A stretch of 39,967 nucleotides of DNA from an uncultured Clostridiaceae bacterium (GCA_947577025.1 CANPTO010000019.1:1-39967); one strand, 5' to 3'. Counted from the first letter of the stretch, positions 25,503-34,841 are shown. The notes: a model not told the origin generated them from the letters alone. Numbers and translations are program-made.

Positions 25503-25757
25503 TTGAAAAAATTACCTGAAAGAACATGTATAGGCTGTAACGAAGTAAAACTAAAAAAAGAACTAATAAGAATAGTAAAAAATAAGGAAGGACAAATTCT
25601 AGTAGATAAAACAGGAAAAGCAAATGGAAGAGGAGCATATATATGTGACAATATAGAATGTTTAGAAAAGGCAATAAAAACAAAAAAATTAGAAAGAAGC
25701 TTTGAAACACAAATAGGTGAAGAAATATATGAAGAATTGAGAAAAAGGATACAATAG
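25503..25757 (+). CDS. rnpM: YlxR/RnpM family RNA-binding protein
   Basis: The protein has 84 residues and starts at TTG after AAGGAGTG. Family signature: RTCIGCNEVKLKKELIRIV at the start, then GRGAYICDNIECLEKAIK. YlxR of Bacillota is reported as RnpM, a modulator of RNase P. It stands in its standard position between nusA and ylxQ. The following gap is filled by an inverted repeat element. Confidence 0.92.
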   Translation: MKKLPERTCIGCNEVKLKKELIRIVKNKEGQILVDKTGKANGRGAYICDNIECLEKAIKTKKLERSFETQIGEEIYEELRKRIQ

Positions 25758-25890
25758 AAGGTAGAAGTCAGAAGACAGAAATCGGAAGGTAAGAATGTGT
25801 AGGGTGGTCGCCGCTTTGTCAAACGACCCTCTCTCCAGAGAAATTACCCTAAAATCCGACCTCCTATTTCTGACATCTGACCTCTAAAAA
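25757..25890. repeat. heptamer-built inverted repeat element (E2)
   Basis: The left arm is GAAGGTAGAAGTCAGAAGAC and onward, the right arm TCCGACCTCCTATTTCTGAC and onward. The centre holds GTAGGGTGGTCGCC and AAATTACCCTAAAA. It lies between ylxR and ylxQ and shares its arms and centre with the element at 12394 and the right half of the one at 29759. Confidence 0.82.
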
Positions 25891-25900
25891 AGGAGTTAAA

Positions 25901-26221
25901 ATGGAACAAAATAAAGCATTAAGATTAATTGGCTTAGCCACAAGGGCAGGAAAAATAGCATTTGGAACAGTAAGTGTAACAGAAACCATAACTAATAAAA
26001 AAGCAAAATTAGTAATAATAGCAAAAGATGCAGCTGAGAGAACACAAAGAAATATAATAAGAATAGCAAATGAAAATAATATTAAAGTTAGGTTATATGA
26101 AACAATACAAACATTAAGTAAAAGCATAGGAAAAGAAAACAAAGCCGTTATATCTATTAAAGATGGTAATTTTTCAAACGAGATTTTAAAAATAATTGAT
26201 GGGGGTGAAGTTATTGGGTAA
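25901..26221 (+). CDS. ylxQ: YlxQ, L7Ae/L30e-family RNA-binding protein
   Basis: The protein has 106 residues, starting at ATG after AAAGGAG. It has the L7Ae-type fold: [20 protein letters not shown] near the start, then [18 protein letters not shown] and a final beta strand with [16 protein letters not shown]. Members bind kink-turn RNA. The exact role of YlxQ is not settled. It overlaps the infB start by 8 bases, so translational coupling is likely. Confidence 0.92.
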   Translation: MEQNKALRLIGLATRAGKIAFGTVSVTETITNKKAKLVIIAKDAAERTQRNIIRIANENNIKVRLYETIQTLSKSIGKENKAVISIKDGNFSNEILKIIDGGEVIG

Positions 26222-29162
26222 GATTAAAATATATGAACTAGCAAAAGAATTAAACTTAACCAGTAAAGAAGTTGTAGAAAAGGCCAAGGCACTAGGAATA
26301 GAAGCAAAAACACATGCAAGTTCAATAGAGGAAGAAGAAGCAAAAAAAATAAAAGAAGAATATTCAAAAAATGGCAAAAAAGAAGAAAAAAAGCCAAAAA
26401 AGGAAGAAAAAAAACAAGATACACCAGTTATAATAAGAAGAGAAATCATAGTAACTGAAGAAGAGAAAAAAGAAAATACAAGTAAGAATCAAGAACCAAA
26501 AAATAAGCAAGTAGGTTTTGTAGAAAGAAATAAAAATGCAGATTATAATATTGTATATAGAAATAAACCAACAAAACCAATGACTGTAAGTGAACTATTT
26601 GGAATAGGAAAAAAAGAAGAAAAGAAAAAAGAAGTAAAAGAAAAGAAAGAGGAAGTAGTTATAAAAAAGGAAGAGATGAAAGAAGTAGTAAAGGAAACAA
26701 AAGTAGAAACAAAAGAAATAAAACAAGAAGAGAAAAGAAATAATATTAAGCCAGAAAGAGAAACTACTGCAAATAAGAGCCATGAATATAAAAATAGCAA
26801 CAAGGTAAATTACCAAAACAGAAACAATAATCAAGTAGCACAATCAAATAAAAATGAAAGGTCAAATTACCAAAATAAAAATGAAAGAGGTAATTACCAA
26901 AACAGAAATGAAAAAGGAAGCTACCAAAACAGAAATGAAAGAGGTAATTATCAAAACAGAAATAATCAAGGTAATTTCCAAGATAGAAACCATGGGAATG
27001 GAAACTACAGAAACAATAATAATGGTCAAAAGGGTAATTATGGTAGAGAAAGAAGACCACTAGATGAAAGAGGAATAGACAGAAACATAAAAGATATAAT
27101 GCAAGCAGATATTGTAGAAAAAGAAAATGTAAGAGACTTCAGCACAAGAGCAATAGACAAAGCAAAAAATGAAAGACAAGAAGAAAGAACAAACAAAAAG
27201 CAAAACAAAAATAAAAAAGGTTCAAGGTTTGCAGGAGAAGAATTTGATGGAGGAAAACTAAAAGACTTAAAACAAGTAGATAGCCTATCAAATATGTTCC
27301 ATGATCAAGATGGAGGAATGTTAGATTATTATGACCTAACAACAGCAAGAGGAAAAAGAAACAAGAAAAAAGCAAACAAAAATGAAGAAGAAAGAAAACA
27401 AAAAATCTTCAAACTAACTCAAATAGAGATACCAGAAACAATAACAGTAAAAGATTTAGCGCTAGAGCTTAAGAAAACATCAGCTGAAGTCATAAAAAAA
27501 TTATTCGGATTTGGAATAATGGCAACAATAAATAATGATGTAGACTTTGACACAGCATTCTTAGTAGCAGAAGAATTTGGAGTAACAGCAATCAAAAAGC
27601 AAGAAGTAAAAGAAGAAGACATACTATTTGACGAATCAGAAGACTTAAAAGAAGAATTACAAGAAAGACCACCAGTAGTAGTAGTAATGGGACACGTAGA
27701 CCATGGAAAAACATCATTACTAGATACAATTAGAGAAACGAATGTAATAGAAGGAGAAGCAGGAGGAATAACACAAGCAATAGGAGCATACCAAGTAACA
27801 GTAAATGGTAGAGAAATAACCTTCTTAGACACACCAGGTCATGAAGCATTTACAAGTATGAGGGCAAGAGGAGCACAAATAACAGATATAGCAATACTAG
27901 TAGTAGCAGCAAATGATGGTGTAATGCCACAAACAGTAGAAGCGATAAACCATGCAAAAGCAGCAGGAATACCAATAATAGTGGCAGTAAATAAAATAGA
28001 CTTACCAGAGGCAAATGTAGATAAAGTAAAACAAGAATTAATGAAATATGAACTAGTACCAGAAGAATGGGGAGGAGACACAATATATGTACCAATATCA
28101 GCAAAAAAACGTATGAATATAAACGACCTTTTAGATATGGTACTATTACAAGCAGATGTACTAGAGTTAAAAACAAACCCTAAAAAGCAAGCAAAAGGTG
28201 TAGTAATAGAAGCAAGACTTGACAAAACAAAAGGACCAATAGCATCAATGTTAGTACAAAGAGGAAGCTTAGATGTTGGAGATACAATAGTAGTAGGCTC
28301 AAGCATAGGAAGAATAAGAGCAATGAAGAATGATAAAGGTCAAAAAGTAAAATCAGCAACAGCCTCAACCCCAGTAGAAATAATGGGACTAACAGAAGTA
28401 CCAGAATCAGGAGACATATTCTATGAAGTAAAAGATGAAAAAATGGCAAAACACCTAATAGAGAGAAGAAAACGTCAAGCAAGAGAAAAATCAATAAATA
28501 GCATGCAAAAAGTAACACTAGACAATCTATTTACACAAATGGAACAAGGAAATCTAAAACACTTAAACATAATAGTAAAAGCAGATGTACAAGGTAGTAG
28601 CGAAGCTATTCGCCAATCATTAGAAAAACTATCAGACGAAGAAGTAAATGTAAGAGTAATTCATAGTGCAGCAGGAGCAGTAAACGAAAGTGACGTAAAC
28701 TTAGCAAAAGTAGCAAATGCAATAATAATAGCATTCAACGTACGTCCAGTACCAACAGCAAAAGCACTAGCAGAAAGGGAAGAAATAGAAATAAAACAAT
28801 ACTCAGTAATATACCAAGCAATAGATGACGTAAAAGCTGCTATGAAGGGAATGTTAGACCCAGTATACGAAGAAAAAGTAATAGGAAATGTAGAGGTAAG
28901 GCAAACATTCAAAGTATCAAATGTAGGAACAATAGCAGGAGCATATGTACTAGAAGGAAAAATAGAAAGAAACGCAGGAGTAAGAGTACTTCGTGAAAAC
29001 GTAGTAATACACGAAGGCAAGCTAATATCACTAAAACGTTTCAAAGATGACGTAAAAGAAGTAGCAAAAGGCTACGAATGCGGAATGCAAATAGAAAACT
29101 ACAACGACCTAAAAGAAGGCGACATCATAGAAGTATATATAATGGAAGAAATAAAAAGATAG
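26214..29162 (+). CDS. infB: translation initiation factor IF-2
   Basis: TTG 26214 is preferred because it gives the canonical [14 protein letters not shown] start (first residue read as Met) and has GGGGGTG at 8 bases. An in-frame ATG at 26196 would lie inside ylxQ. The protein has about 982 residues: an N-terminal IF2N helix domain, a long Lys/Glu-rich linker, an Asn/Gln/Arg repeat tract (residues about 205-285), a second IF2N domain, then the GTPase core with [33 protein letters not shown] and SAKKR. C-terminal domains follow with [13 protein letters not shown] and VYIMEEIKR at the end. It delivers initiator tRNA to the 30S subunit. Confidence 0.96.
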   Translation: MGKIKIYELAKELNLTSKEVVEKAKALGIEAKTHASSIEEEEAKKIKEEYSKNGKKEEKKPKKEEKKQDTPVIIRREIIVTEEEKKENTSKNQEPKNKQVGFVERNKNADYNIVYRNKPTKPMTVSELFGIGKKEEKKKEVKEKKEEVVIKKEEMKEVVKETKVETKEIKQEEKRNNIKPERETTANKSHEYKNSNKVNYQNRNNNQVAQSNKNERSNYQNKNERGNYQNRNEKGSYQNRNERGNYQNRNNQGNFQDRNHGNGNYRNNNNGQKGNYGRERRPLDERGIDRNIKDIMQADIVEKENVRDFSTRAIDKAKNERQEERTNKKQNKNKKGSRFAGEEFDGGKLKDLKQVDSLSNMFHDQDGGMLDYYDLTTARGKRNKKKANKNEEERKQKIFKLTQIEIPETITVKDLALELKKTSAEVIKKLFGFGIMATINNDVDFDTAFLVAEEFGVTAIKKQEVKEEDILFDESEDLKEELQERPPVVVVMGHVDHGKTSLLDTIRETNVIEGEAGGITQAIGAYQVTVNGREITFLDTPGHEAFTSMRARGAQITDIAILVVAANDGVMPQTVEAINHAKAAGIPIIVAVNKIDLPEANVDKVKQELMKYELVPEEWGGDTIYVPISAKKRMNINDLLDMVLLQADVLELKTNPKKQAKGVVIEARLDKTKGPIASMLVQRGSLDVGDTIVVGSSIGRIRAMKNDKGQKVKSATASTPVEIMGLTEVPESGDIFYEVKDEKMAKHLIERRKRQAREKSINSMQKVTLDNLFTQMEQGNLKHLNIIVKADVQGSSEAIRQSLEKLSDEEVNVRVIHSAAGAVNESDVNLAKVANAIIIAFNVRPVPTAKALAEREEIEIKQYSVIYQAIDDVKAAMKGMLDPVYEEKVIGNVEVRQTFKVSNVGTIAGAYVLEGKIERNAGVRVLRENVVIHEGKLISLKRFKDDVKEVAKGYECGMQIENYNDLKEGDIIEVYIMEEIKR
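26808..27020 (+). repeat. in-frame tandem repeats in the infB linker
   Basis: Units of about 30 bp encode [13 protein letters not shown] decapeptides (NYQNRN, SYQNRN, NFQDRN variants) repeated about seven times. They are part of the coding sequence and form a low-complexity basic linker. Confidence 0.8.
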
Positions 29163-29180
29163 AAATCAACATAGGGGACG

Positions 29181-29285
29181 GTAGCTTTGGGGACGGTTCG
29201 TAATTGGAAACAAGATAGAGAAGAATCTCAAGTAACAAACAATAATAATCTGGCTAGATTAGGAACTGTCCCCAAAGCGGAAGCC
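29181..29285 (+). repeat. dispersed repeat, copy 2 (downstream of infB)
   Basis: It matches 9102-9206: the same start GTAGCTTTGGGGACGGTTCG, shared AAACAAGATAGAGAA, TAACAAACAA and ATCTGGCTAGATTAGGAACT. Additional inverted GGGACTGTCCC and GATGTCCC boxes follow at 29357-29381 before the rbfA ribosome site. Confidence 0.85.
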
Positions 29286-29404
29286 AAGAACAACAACTAA
29301 TAACAGTAGAAAAATTAAAGAAACAAAAAACAAAAAGCACCCCCTTGGGTAATCGAAGATGTCCCAAGAGGGACTGTCCCTAATTGGGAAAGAAGGAGAA
29401 AAAA

Positions 29405-29752
29405 ATGCAAACAAACGAAAACAGACTAAACAGAATAAACGAAGAGCTAAAAAAAGAAATAAGTAACATTATTTCTTTTGAATTAAAAAATCCAGATGCA
29501 ACAGGCCTAATAAGTGTAACAAAAGTAAAAATAACACCAGACTTAAAATATGCAAAAGTATATGTAAGTATGTTAAACTCAAAAAACAACGAAAAAACTT
29601 TAGAAGCACTAAAAAAATCATCAGGCTATATAAGAAGTAGCATCGCAAAAAAAATAAACTTACGAATAACACCAGAACTAGTATTTGAAGAAGACGATTC
29701 ATTAGAATACGGAATGAAAATAGACTCAATACTAAAAGATTTAAACAAATAA
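29405..29752 (+). CDS. rbfA: ribosome-binding factor A
   Basis: ATG 29405 is chosen for its AAGGAGA site. An in-frame TTG at 29384 lies in the repeat-derived sequence. The protein has 115 residues with the KH-like fold pattern: NRINEELKKEISNIIS, GLISVTKVKITPDLKYAKVY, then SSIAKKINLRITPELVF and DDSLEYGMKIDSIL. It binds immature 30S subunits and helps 16S rRNA 5' maturation. It sits in its conserved position after infB, but 242 bases of repeats separate the two. Confidence 0.94.
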   Translation: MQTNENRLNRINEELKKEISNIISFELKNPDATGLISVTKVKITPDLKYAKVYVSMLNSKNNEKTLEALKKSSGYIRSSIAKKINLRITPELVFEEDDSLEYGMKIDSILKDLNK

Positions 29753-29758
29753 ACAAAT

Positions 29759-29922
29759 AAGAAATCAGAGAATGATGTGATCCAAAAGGAATATTAAATA
29801 GAATTCATTTAATTATGTTCAAAAATAAAAAACAATAGTTTTGGGAGTGTCGCTGTATCAATCAACCTGTACTTCGAGGAATTACCCTAAAGTCCGACCT
29901 CTGACTTCTGATTTCTACTAGG
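29759..29922. repeat. inverted repeat element (E3), weaker left arm
   Basis: The right half, AATTACCCTAAAGTCCGACC then TCTGACTTCTGATTTCT, closely matches the right half of E2. The left arm is reduced to AGAAATCAGAGAA at 29761. It lies between rbfA and nrnA. Confidence 0.7.
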
Positions 29923-29932
29923 AGGATAAAAA

Positions 29933-30889
29933 ATGACGCTAGACAACATATTACAAGAAATACAAAAAGCTAAATCAATAGTACTTTTAACCCATGAAAA
30001 CCCAGATGGAGATGCAGTAGGAAGTAGTTTAGCAATGTATTTAGCACTAAAAGAAATGGGAAAAGAAAATGTGGACATAATAATACCAGAATATCCACAT
30101 ACATATAAATTTTTACCAAATGTGGACAAAGTAAAAAAACAAGGACAAAAAGAGCCATATGATGTGGCAATATCATTAGACTGTGCAACAATAAAAATGC
30201 TAAATGGGTGGTCAAACTATTTTGAAGAGGCAAAAACAAAAATAGTAATAGACCACCACAGCACAAACACAATGTATGGAGATTTAAACTACGTGAATCC
30301 AGACTCACCAGCCTGTGCGCAGATATTATTAACAATATTAGAATATTTTAATATACAAATAACAAACGAAATAGGAAAATGCATATTAACAGGAATAATA
30401 ACAGACACAGGAGGATTCCAATATCAAGCAACAAGACCAGAAACATTTGAATTTGCAGCAAGACTTTTAAAATCAGGAATAAATGTTTCAGAAATATACA
30501 AAAAAGCAATGAACACAAAAACTAGAGAAAACTTTGAACTAAGAAAAAGAGCAATAGACAGAATGGAGTTTTTAGAAAATGGAAAAATATCATTTACATA
30601 TATAACCAAGGAAGACATAGAAGAAGTAAAAGCAACTCAAGATGACCTAGAAGGCATAGTAGAAGAAGGAAGAAATATACAAGGAGTAGAGGTATCAATA
30701 TTCATAAAAGAAAAAGAAAAAGGTTATAAAGCATCGCTAAGATCAAACGAATATGTAAATGTATCAGATGTATGCCTAATATTTGGAGGAGGCGGTCACA
30801 AACATGCAGCAGGCTGTACAGTAACAACAATGCAATTAGAACAACTAAAAGAAAAAATAATAAATCAAATAAAAATGCAGTTGAAATAG
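29933..30889 (+). CDS. nrnA: DHH/DHHA1 phosphoesterase NrnA (nanoRNase / pAp phosphatase)
   Basis: The protein has 318 residues, starting at ATG after AGGAGG. The DHH domain has VLLTHENPDGDAVGSSLAM, VAISLDCATIKML, IVIDHHSTN (the DHH motif near residue 106) and GIITDTGGFQY. The DHHA1 domain ends with CLIFGGGGHKHAAGC. It degrades short RNAs and 3'-phosphoadenosine 5'-phosphate. It lies between rbfA and truB as in Bacillota operons, with repeat elements on both sides. Confidence 0.95.
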   Translation: MTLDNILQEIQKAKSIVLLTHENPDGDAVGSSLAMYLALKEMGKENVDIIIPEYPHTYKFLPNVDKVKKQGQKEPYDVAISLDCATIKMLNGWSNYFEEAKTKIVIDHHSTNTMYGDLNYVNPDSPACAQILLTILEYFNIQITNEIGKCILTGIITDTGGFQYQATRPETFEFAARLLKSGINVSEIYKKAMNTKTRENFELRKRAIDRMEFLENGKISFTYITKEDIEEVKATQDDLEGIVEEGRNIQGVEVSIFIKEKEKGYKASLRSNEYVNVSDVCLIFGGGGHKHAAGCTVTTMQLEQLKEKIINQIKMQLK

Positions 30890-31012
30890 AAGTTGGAGAT
30901 TTGATGTCAGAAGTCGGAAGTCGGAATATTAGTAGTTTCTTCGGGAAGTCTACTGAAATTTCTGACCTCCGACCTCTGACATCTGACATCGAATTCTGTC
31001 ATCTAACTTCTG
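30887..31012. repeat. heptamer-built inverted repeat element (E4)
   Basis: Left arm GATGTCAGAAGTCGGAAGTC, right arm CTGACCTCCGACCTCTGACA, and a centre forming a hairpin AGTAGTTTC/GAAGTCTACT-like around TTCGGG. It fills the gap between nrnA and truB and starts within the last codon of nrnA. Confidence 0.8.
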
Positions 31013-31024
31013 AAAGGAACTTTC

Positions 31025-31462
31025 ATGAACGGAATAATAATAATAAACAAACCCAAAGGATACACTTCACATGACGTAGTAGCAAAAGTAAAAAAAATAC
31101 TAAATGTAAAAAAAGTAGGTCATACAGGAACATTAGATCCAAATGCAACAGGAGTATTACCACTGCTTCTAAATGAGGGAACAAAACTTTCAAAATACCT
31201 AATAGAGCACGACAAAGAATATGAAGTAACACTAAAACTAGGAATAAAAACAGATACAGCAGACTCAGAAGGAAATATAATAGAAGAAAAAGAAGTAGAT
31301 AATTTATACAACATAGAAGATATACTAAAAGAATTTATAGGAAACCAAGAACAAACTCCACCAATGTATTCAGCAATAAAAATAAAAGGAAAAAAACTGT
31401 ATGAATATGCAAGAAGCCGGTCAAACAGTAGAAATACAGCCAAGAAAAATAACAATATATAA
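31025..31462 (+). CDS. truB: tRNA pseudouridine synthase TruB, N-terminal part
   Basis: ATG follows AAAGGAAC. TruB motifs: IIINKPKGYTSHDVV, KVGHTGTLDPNATGVLPL with the catalytic Asp near residue 38, GIKTDTADSEG and PPMYSAIKIKGKKLYEYAR. At 31411-31418 one extra base (AAGAAGCC where AAGAGCC is expected) throws the frame, giving a short false tail ending NNNI. TruB makes pseudouridine 55 in the T-loop of tRNAs. The rest of the protein is encoded in the next frame to 31892. Confidence 0.9.
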   Translation: MNGIIIINKPKGYTSHDVVAKVKKILNVKKVGHTGTLDPNATGVLPLLLNEGTKLSKYLIEHDKEYEVTLKLGIKTDTADSEGNIIEEKEVDNLYNIEDILKEFIGNQEQTPPMYSAIKIKGKKLYEYARSRSNSRNTAKKNNNI

Positions 31463-31892
31463 TATAGAATTAATAAAAATAAATGAACAAGAAAAAGAAA
31501 TAGAATTCAAAGTAGCATGTTCAAAAGGTACATACATAAGAAGCTTATGTGAAGATATCGCTAAAAAATTAGGAACAGTAGGTTATATGAAAGAATTAAA
31601 TAGAACAAAAGTAGGTCGATTCAATGTAGAAAATTCAATAACAATAAAACAAATAGAAGAAAATGGAATAGAATTTATAAAAGAGAATATAATAACAATG
31701 AAAAAGCTATTTGAAAATAACCCAAAAATAGAATTAAATAACGAAACTAACCAAAAATTTCTAAATGGAGTAAAATTGAATATTAAAAAACAAGATGGAG
31801 TATATAATATATACAACAAAGGAAAATATATAGGAATAGGAACCATAAAAGAAAACGTTTTAAAAAGAGATATAATAGAAAATCAAAAATAA
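31401..31892 (+). CDS. truB: TruB, C-terminal part after the frameshift
   Basis: The true continuation begins at about 31414 (AGQTVEIQPRKITIYNIEL). The ATG at 31401 lies in the overlap and is not a native start. It carries the conserved VACSKGTYIRSLCEDIAKKLG and the C-terminal PUA-like part GVYNIYNKGKYIGIG. Removal of one base near 31414 restores a protein of about 289 residues, normal for TruB. Either a pseudogene by one insertion or a sequencing error. Confidence 0.88.
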   Translation: MNMQEAGQTVEIQPRKITIYNIELIKINEQEKEIEFKVACSKGTYIRSLCEDIAKKLGTVGYMKELNRTKVGRFNVENSITIKQIEENGIEFIKENIITMKKLFENNPKIELNNETNQKFLNGVKLNIKKQDGVYNIYNKGKYIGIGTIKENVLKRDIIENQK

Positions 31893-32047
31893 AAATTTAT
31901 AACCTATATAACTTAAAGCTAAAAAATAAATGATTACTAAAAAATAATAAAAAACAAAAAATGTAACAAAAATGTAATATAAAATATATTGAAACATAGA
32001 AGTTTATGTGATAATATATAGTTATAGAAGATAAATTAAATATCAAA

Positions 32048-32242
32048 TATCCCTGCTCAGTGCGTGTAGACTGGAATTTTATTACCAACAAATAATAAAA
32101 GGGAGCTCGGCTTTGAAAGTGGCGTGTATGCTTACATATGCAAATATAGTAAGAAACCCACAAGCTTTCAACAAGGCACCCACCTGTGCAAACAGGTATT
32201 AAAAATCCAATCATCTTGCGGCTCATAGTGGGGAATTTTTTT
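32048..32242 (+). ncRNA. ssrS: 6S-like RNA (rod-shaped, about 195 nt)
   Basis: The two ends fold back on each other: TCCCTGCT at 32050 pairs with AGTGGGGA near 32227, GACTGG with CCAATC, and AATTTTATTACC with GGTATTAAAAAT at 10 of 12 positions. A small hairpin CCTG-CAGG lies at about 32183-32196. An upper stem (TTGAAAG/CTTTCAA, CTTAC/GTAAG) sits beyond an open central bulge. A TTTTTTT tract ends it. A long rod with a central bubble is the 6S hallmark. 6S RNA mimics an open promoter and binds sigma-A RNA polymerase. No ORF fits here. A candidate promoter TTGAAA-17-TAATAT is at 31989-32017. Confidence 0.6.
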
Positions 32243-32320
32243 GTTCTATTGGTCTAAAATTTGTTTTTATAAGATTTTTATACTACAAAGTAATCATTAG
32301 GACAAATATATTTTAAATTG

Positions 32321-32354
32321 AGTAGACATATATGTGGTAACATATATGTCTACT
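32321..32354. repeat. perfect 14-bp inverted repeat
   Basis: AGTAGACATATATG and CATATATGTCTACT surround a 6-base loop (TGGTAA). No T-run follows. It sits exactly before the point from which jetC-like coding sequence becomes readable. Confidence 0.8.
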
Positions 32355-33456
32355 TAGGCTATGGTGATGATATAAAGCAAGAAAAGGAGAAATCAGAATA
32401 AGAGAAAAAAGCATCAATTAGGAGAAAAGAAGATGAAAAGAAAAAATCAAATTCAAATTATGAATTAGGTAAAGAAAAATTTGAAACAATAAAAAATGAA
32501 ATGGAGCAGATTGCAAGAAAAATTGATTATGATGAATATTTCTTTCAAATTGATGAAATAAAGCTAAATGAAAAATTTAAATTTATAAGACATGATATAA
32601 CATGCTTTGTAAATGGAAGAAAAGTAAGTTTAAATTCATTAAAAAATATATAGAAGAAACAATAGAGGAAACCAGAAATTTAGTAGATGACGAAGATAGA
32701 CATTTATTTGAAGAAATACTAATTGGTGCAGTTGGAAGAAAAATAAGAGAAAGAATATATGCCGCAAAATCTTGGGTAGAATCTATGAATAAATTGATGA
32801 AAAGTCTAAACACATCAAGTGGATTATCATTTAGTTTAAATTGGAAACCAAAGGTAGCAACAGAAGAAAATGAAATGGACGTAAAAGAGATTGTACACAT
32901 ATTAAATTCAGAATCAGGTTTATTAAAACAATCAGACATAAAAAAGGTTGCAACACATTTCAGAACAAAATTTGCAAAAGCAGAAAAAGAGTTCAAAGAA
33001 AAAGGTGCAATAATCCCTTTTTACAATATAATAAAAGAAGAACTGGATTATAGAAAATGGTTTGAATTCCAATTTATGCATAAAAAAGCTGATGAACAAT
33101 CAAAAGAATTAACAAACAATGCGTTTTTTAAGCTAAGTGGTGGAGAAAAGGCAATGGCGATGTATATACCGCTATTTGCATCAGTATGTGCTAGATACCA
33201 AAGTGCCAAAAAAGATTGCCTAAGAATTATATCATTAGACGAAGCATTTGCTGGTGTTGATGATAATAATATTAGAGATATGTTTAGAATTTTAACAGAA
33301 CTAGATTTGGAATATGTAATAAATTCGCAAGTACTTTGGGGAGAATATGATACAGTACCAAGTTTAGCAATTTGTGAGTTAATCAGTAATATAAATCAAA
33401 AGGTGGTTTCAGTTATAAAATATCATTGGAATGGAAAAAGGAGAGAATTAATTTAG
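32351..33456 (+). pseudogene. jetC: JetC (Wadjet, TIGR02680-like SMC ATPase), C-terminal fragment
   Basis: Full JetC-type proteins exceed 1,000 residues. Only about the last 350 remain. The frame contains a stop at 32399 and a one-base shift at the A-run 32641-32646: HDITCFVNGRKVSLNSLK is in one frame, and KKYIEETIEETRNLVDDEDR in the next continues it. The longest clean ORF is 32602-33456. The ABC signature FKLSGGEKAMAMYIPLF and Walker B RIISLDEAFAGVDD are intact, but the Walker A half is missing, so ATPase function is lost. JetC is the SMC-like subunit of a plasmid-restricting complex. jetD follows after 51 bases. Confidence 0.8.
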
Positions 33457-33507
33457 ATCATATTTGAAACAAATAGCAATTATTTTGAGGGGAGATTAAT
33501 ATAAAAA

Positions 33508-34830
33508 ATGAATTTACAATCTAAGCAAATGGCTGAGTATTTTAAAGAAAGACCAGCATATAAAAGATTGCTAAAAGGAATAAGAATTAAGTATATAAAT
33601 TTAGGAGAAATAAAAGGTAATATTGTTATAAGTAATCCAAGTAAAGAAGAAAAGCAGGTTTTATCTGGTCTCATGAAAAAAGATTATTCGAAAAATAAAA
33701 ATATAAGTATAAATGTAAAAGTATTAGAAAAAAGAATAAAAGAAAGCAAGTTTTCAGGCGCTAATTTAAAAGAAATAATAGAAGAATATTTTAGTGAAGA
33801 TATAATAACTAAAAAGGAAAGCAATAATAACTATGAAATAGAACTAGAGGACTTTTTTGAACAAATACTAAACAAAAACATAAATACACAAATGTATCCA
33901 TATTTAGAAGAAATAATAAAAAATAAAAATGATATATATTACAATTTAAAGAAACACTATAACAAAGATAAAGAAAAATTAAAAACAGCCATATTAAATG
34001 CATGCGAAGGAATTAATAATTTGCCAGAAGAAAAAATACGAATTCCAGTATTTGCAAGCAATATAACAGGAGACCCACATGGGTTTGACAAAAACACATT
34101 ATGCGGAAAAATTTTTTTAATGTTTATATGTTATATAGAAAAAATAAAAATTCCAAAAACGATAGAAGAATTTGCAGAAATTTATTATCAACATAATTTA
34201 TTAATAGATGATATTTCAAATATGGTTTTATGCAAAAATATTACAGGTTATGCACCAGATAAAGACTTTATACCAAATGAATTTGAATGTGCAAGCTATG
34301 TACGACATTTAGGATTAAAAGGATTTGCTAAATATAATAAACCAATTTATTTGAGTTTATATAATTTATCTAATATAAGTTATTTAGACAAATATCATAA
34401 ATATAAAGAAGTAATTGTTATGGAAAATCCAACGGTTTTTATGGAAGTTTCAGAAAGATCTAATAAAAAAGATTTTCCGATTATTTGCACATATGGACAA
34501 GTCAAACTTTCTGGATTAATATTACTTGACATGCTTATAGAACAAAATTATAAAATATATTACTCAGGAGATATAGATCCAGAAGGCATCCAAATAGCAG
34601 ATAAGTTAAAAGAAAGATATAACAAAAATTTAAAATTTATAGGATTTGATGTAAATACATATAAACGAAATTTATCAAATGTAGAATTATCCGAAAATAG
34701 ATTAAAAAAATTAGAAAAAATAAAAAGTAAAGAGCTACAAGATATCTGCAATGAAGTGAGTAAAACAAAAAAAGCAAGCTATGAAAAAAAAAACATTGAT
34801 GAAATAATTAACTTTATTAATAATTTATGA
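33508..34830 (+). CDS. jetD: JetD-like Wadjet nuclease (TIGR02679 family)
   Basis: The protein has 440 residues and looks full length. GAGGGGAG lies about 13 bases before the ATG, a rather long spacing. The N-terminal part begins YFKERPAYKRLLKGIRIKY, a pattern of TIGR02679. The centre has FASNITGDPHGFDKNTLCGK. The C-terminal Toprim-like DUF2399 domain has YGQVKLSGLILLDML and YYSGDIDPEGIQIADKL, in which the acidic GDIDPEG likely binds metal. JetD cleaves DNA extruded by the JetABC motor. Here jetA and jetB are missing and jetC is truncated, so the nuclease appears orphaned. Confidence 0.85.
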   Translation: MNLQSKQMAEYFKERPAYKRLLKGIRIKYINLGEIKGNIVISNPSKEEKQVLSGLMKKDYSKNKNISINVKVLEKRIKESKFSGANLKEIIEEYFSEDIITKKESNNNYEIELEDFFEQILNKNINTQMYPYLEEIIKNKNDIYYNLKKHYNKDKEKLKTAILNACEGINNLPEEKIRIPVFASNITGDPHGFDKNTLCGKIFLMFICYIEKIKIPKTIEEFAEIYYQHNLLIDDISNMVLCKNITGYAPDKDFIPNEFECASYVRHLGLKGFAKYNKPIYLSLYNLSNISYLDKYHKYKEVIVMENPTVFMEVSERSNKKDFPIICTYGQVKLSGLILLDMLIEQNYKIYYSGDIDPEGIQIADKLKERYNKNLKFIGFDVNTYKRNLSNVELSENRLKKLEKIKSKELQDICNEVSKTKKASYEKKNIDEIINFINNL

Positions 34831-34841
34831 TAAATTGATAA

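Noticed and set aside
26808..27020. Regular 30-bp repeats considered as a CRISPR-like array
   Set aside because: The units are contiguous without spacers and stay in frame as a decapeptide repeat in infB.
31897..32226. Minus-strand ORF of 109 codons over the 6S-like region
   Set aside because: The sequence is better explained by the folded RNA, and the ORF lacks a ribosome site and protein-like composition.
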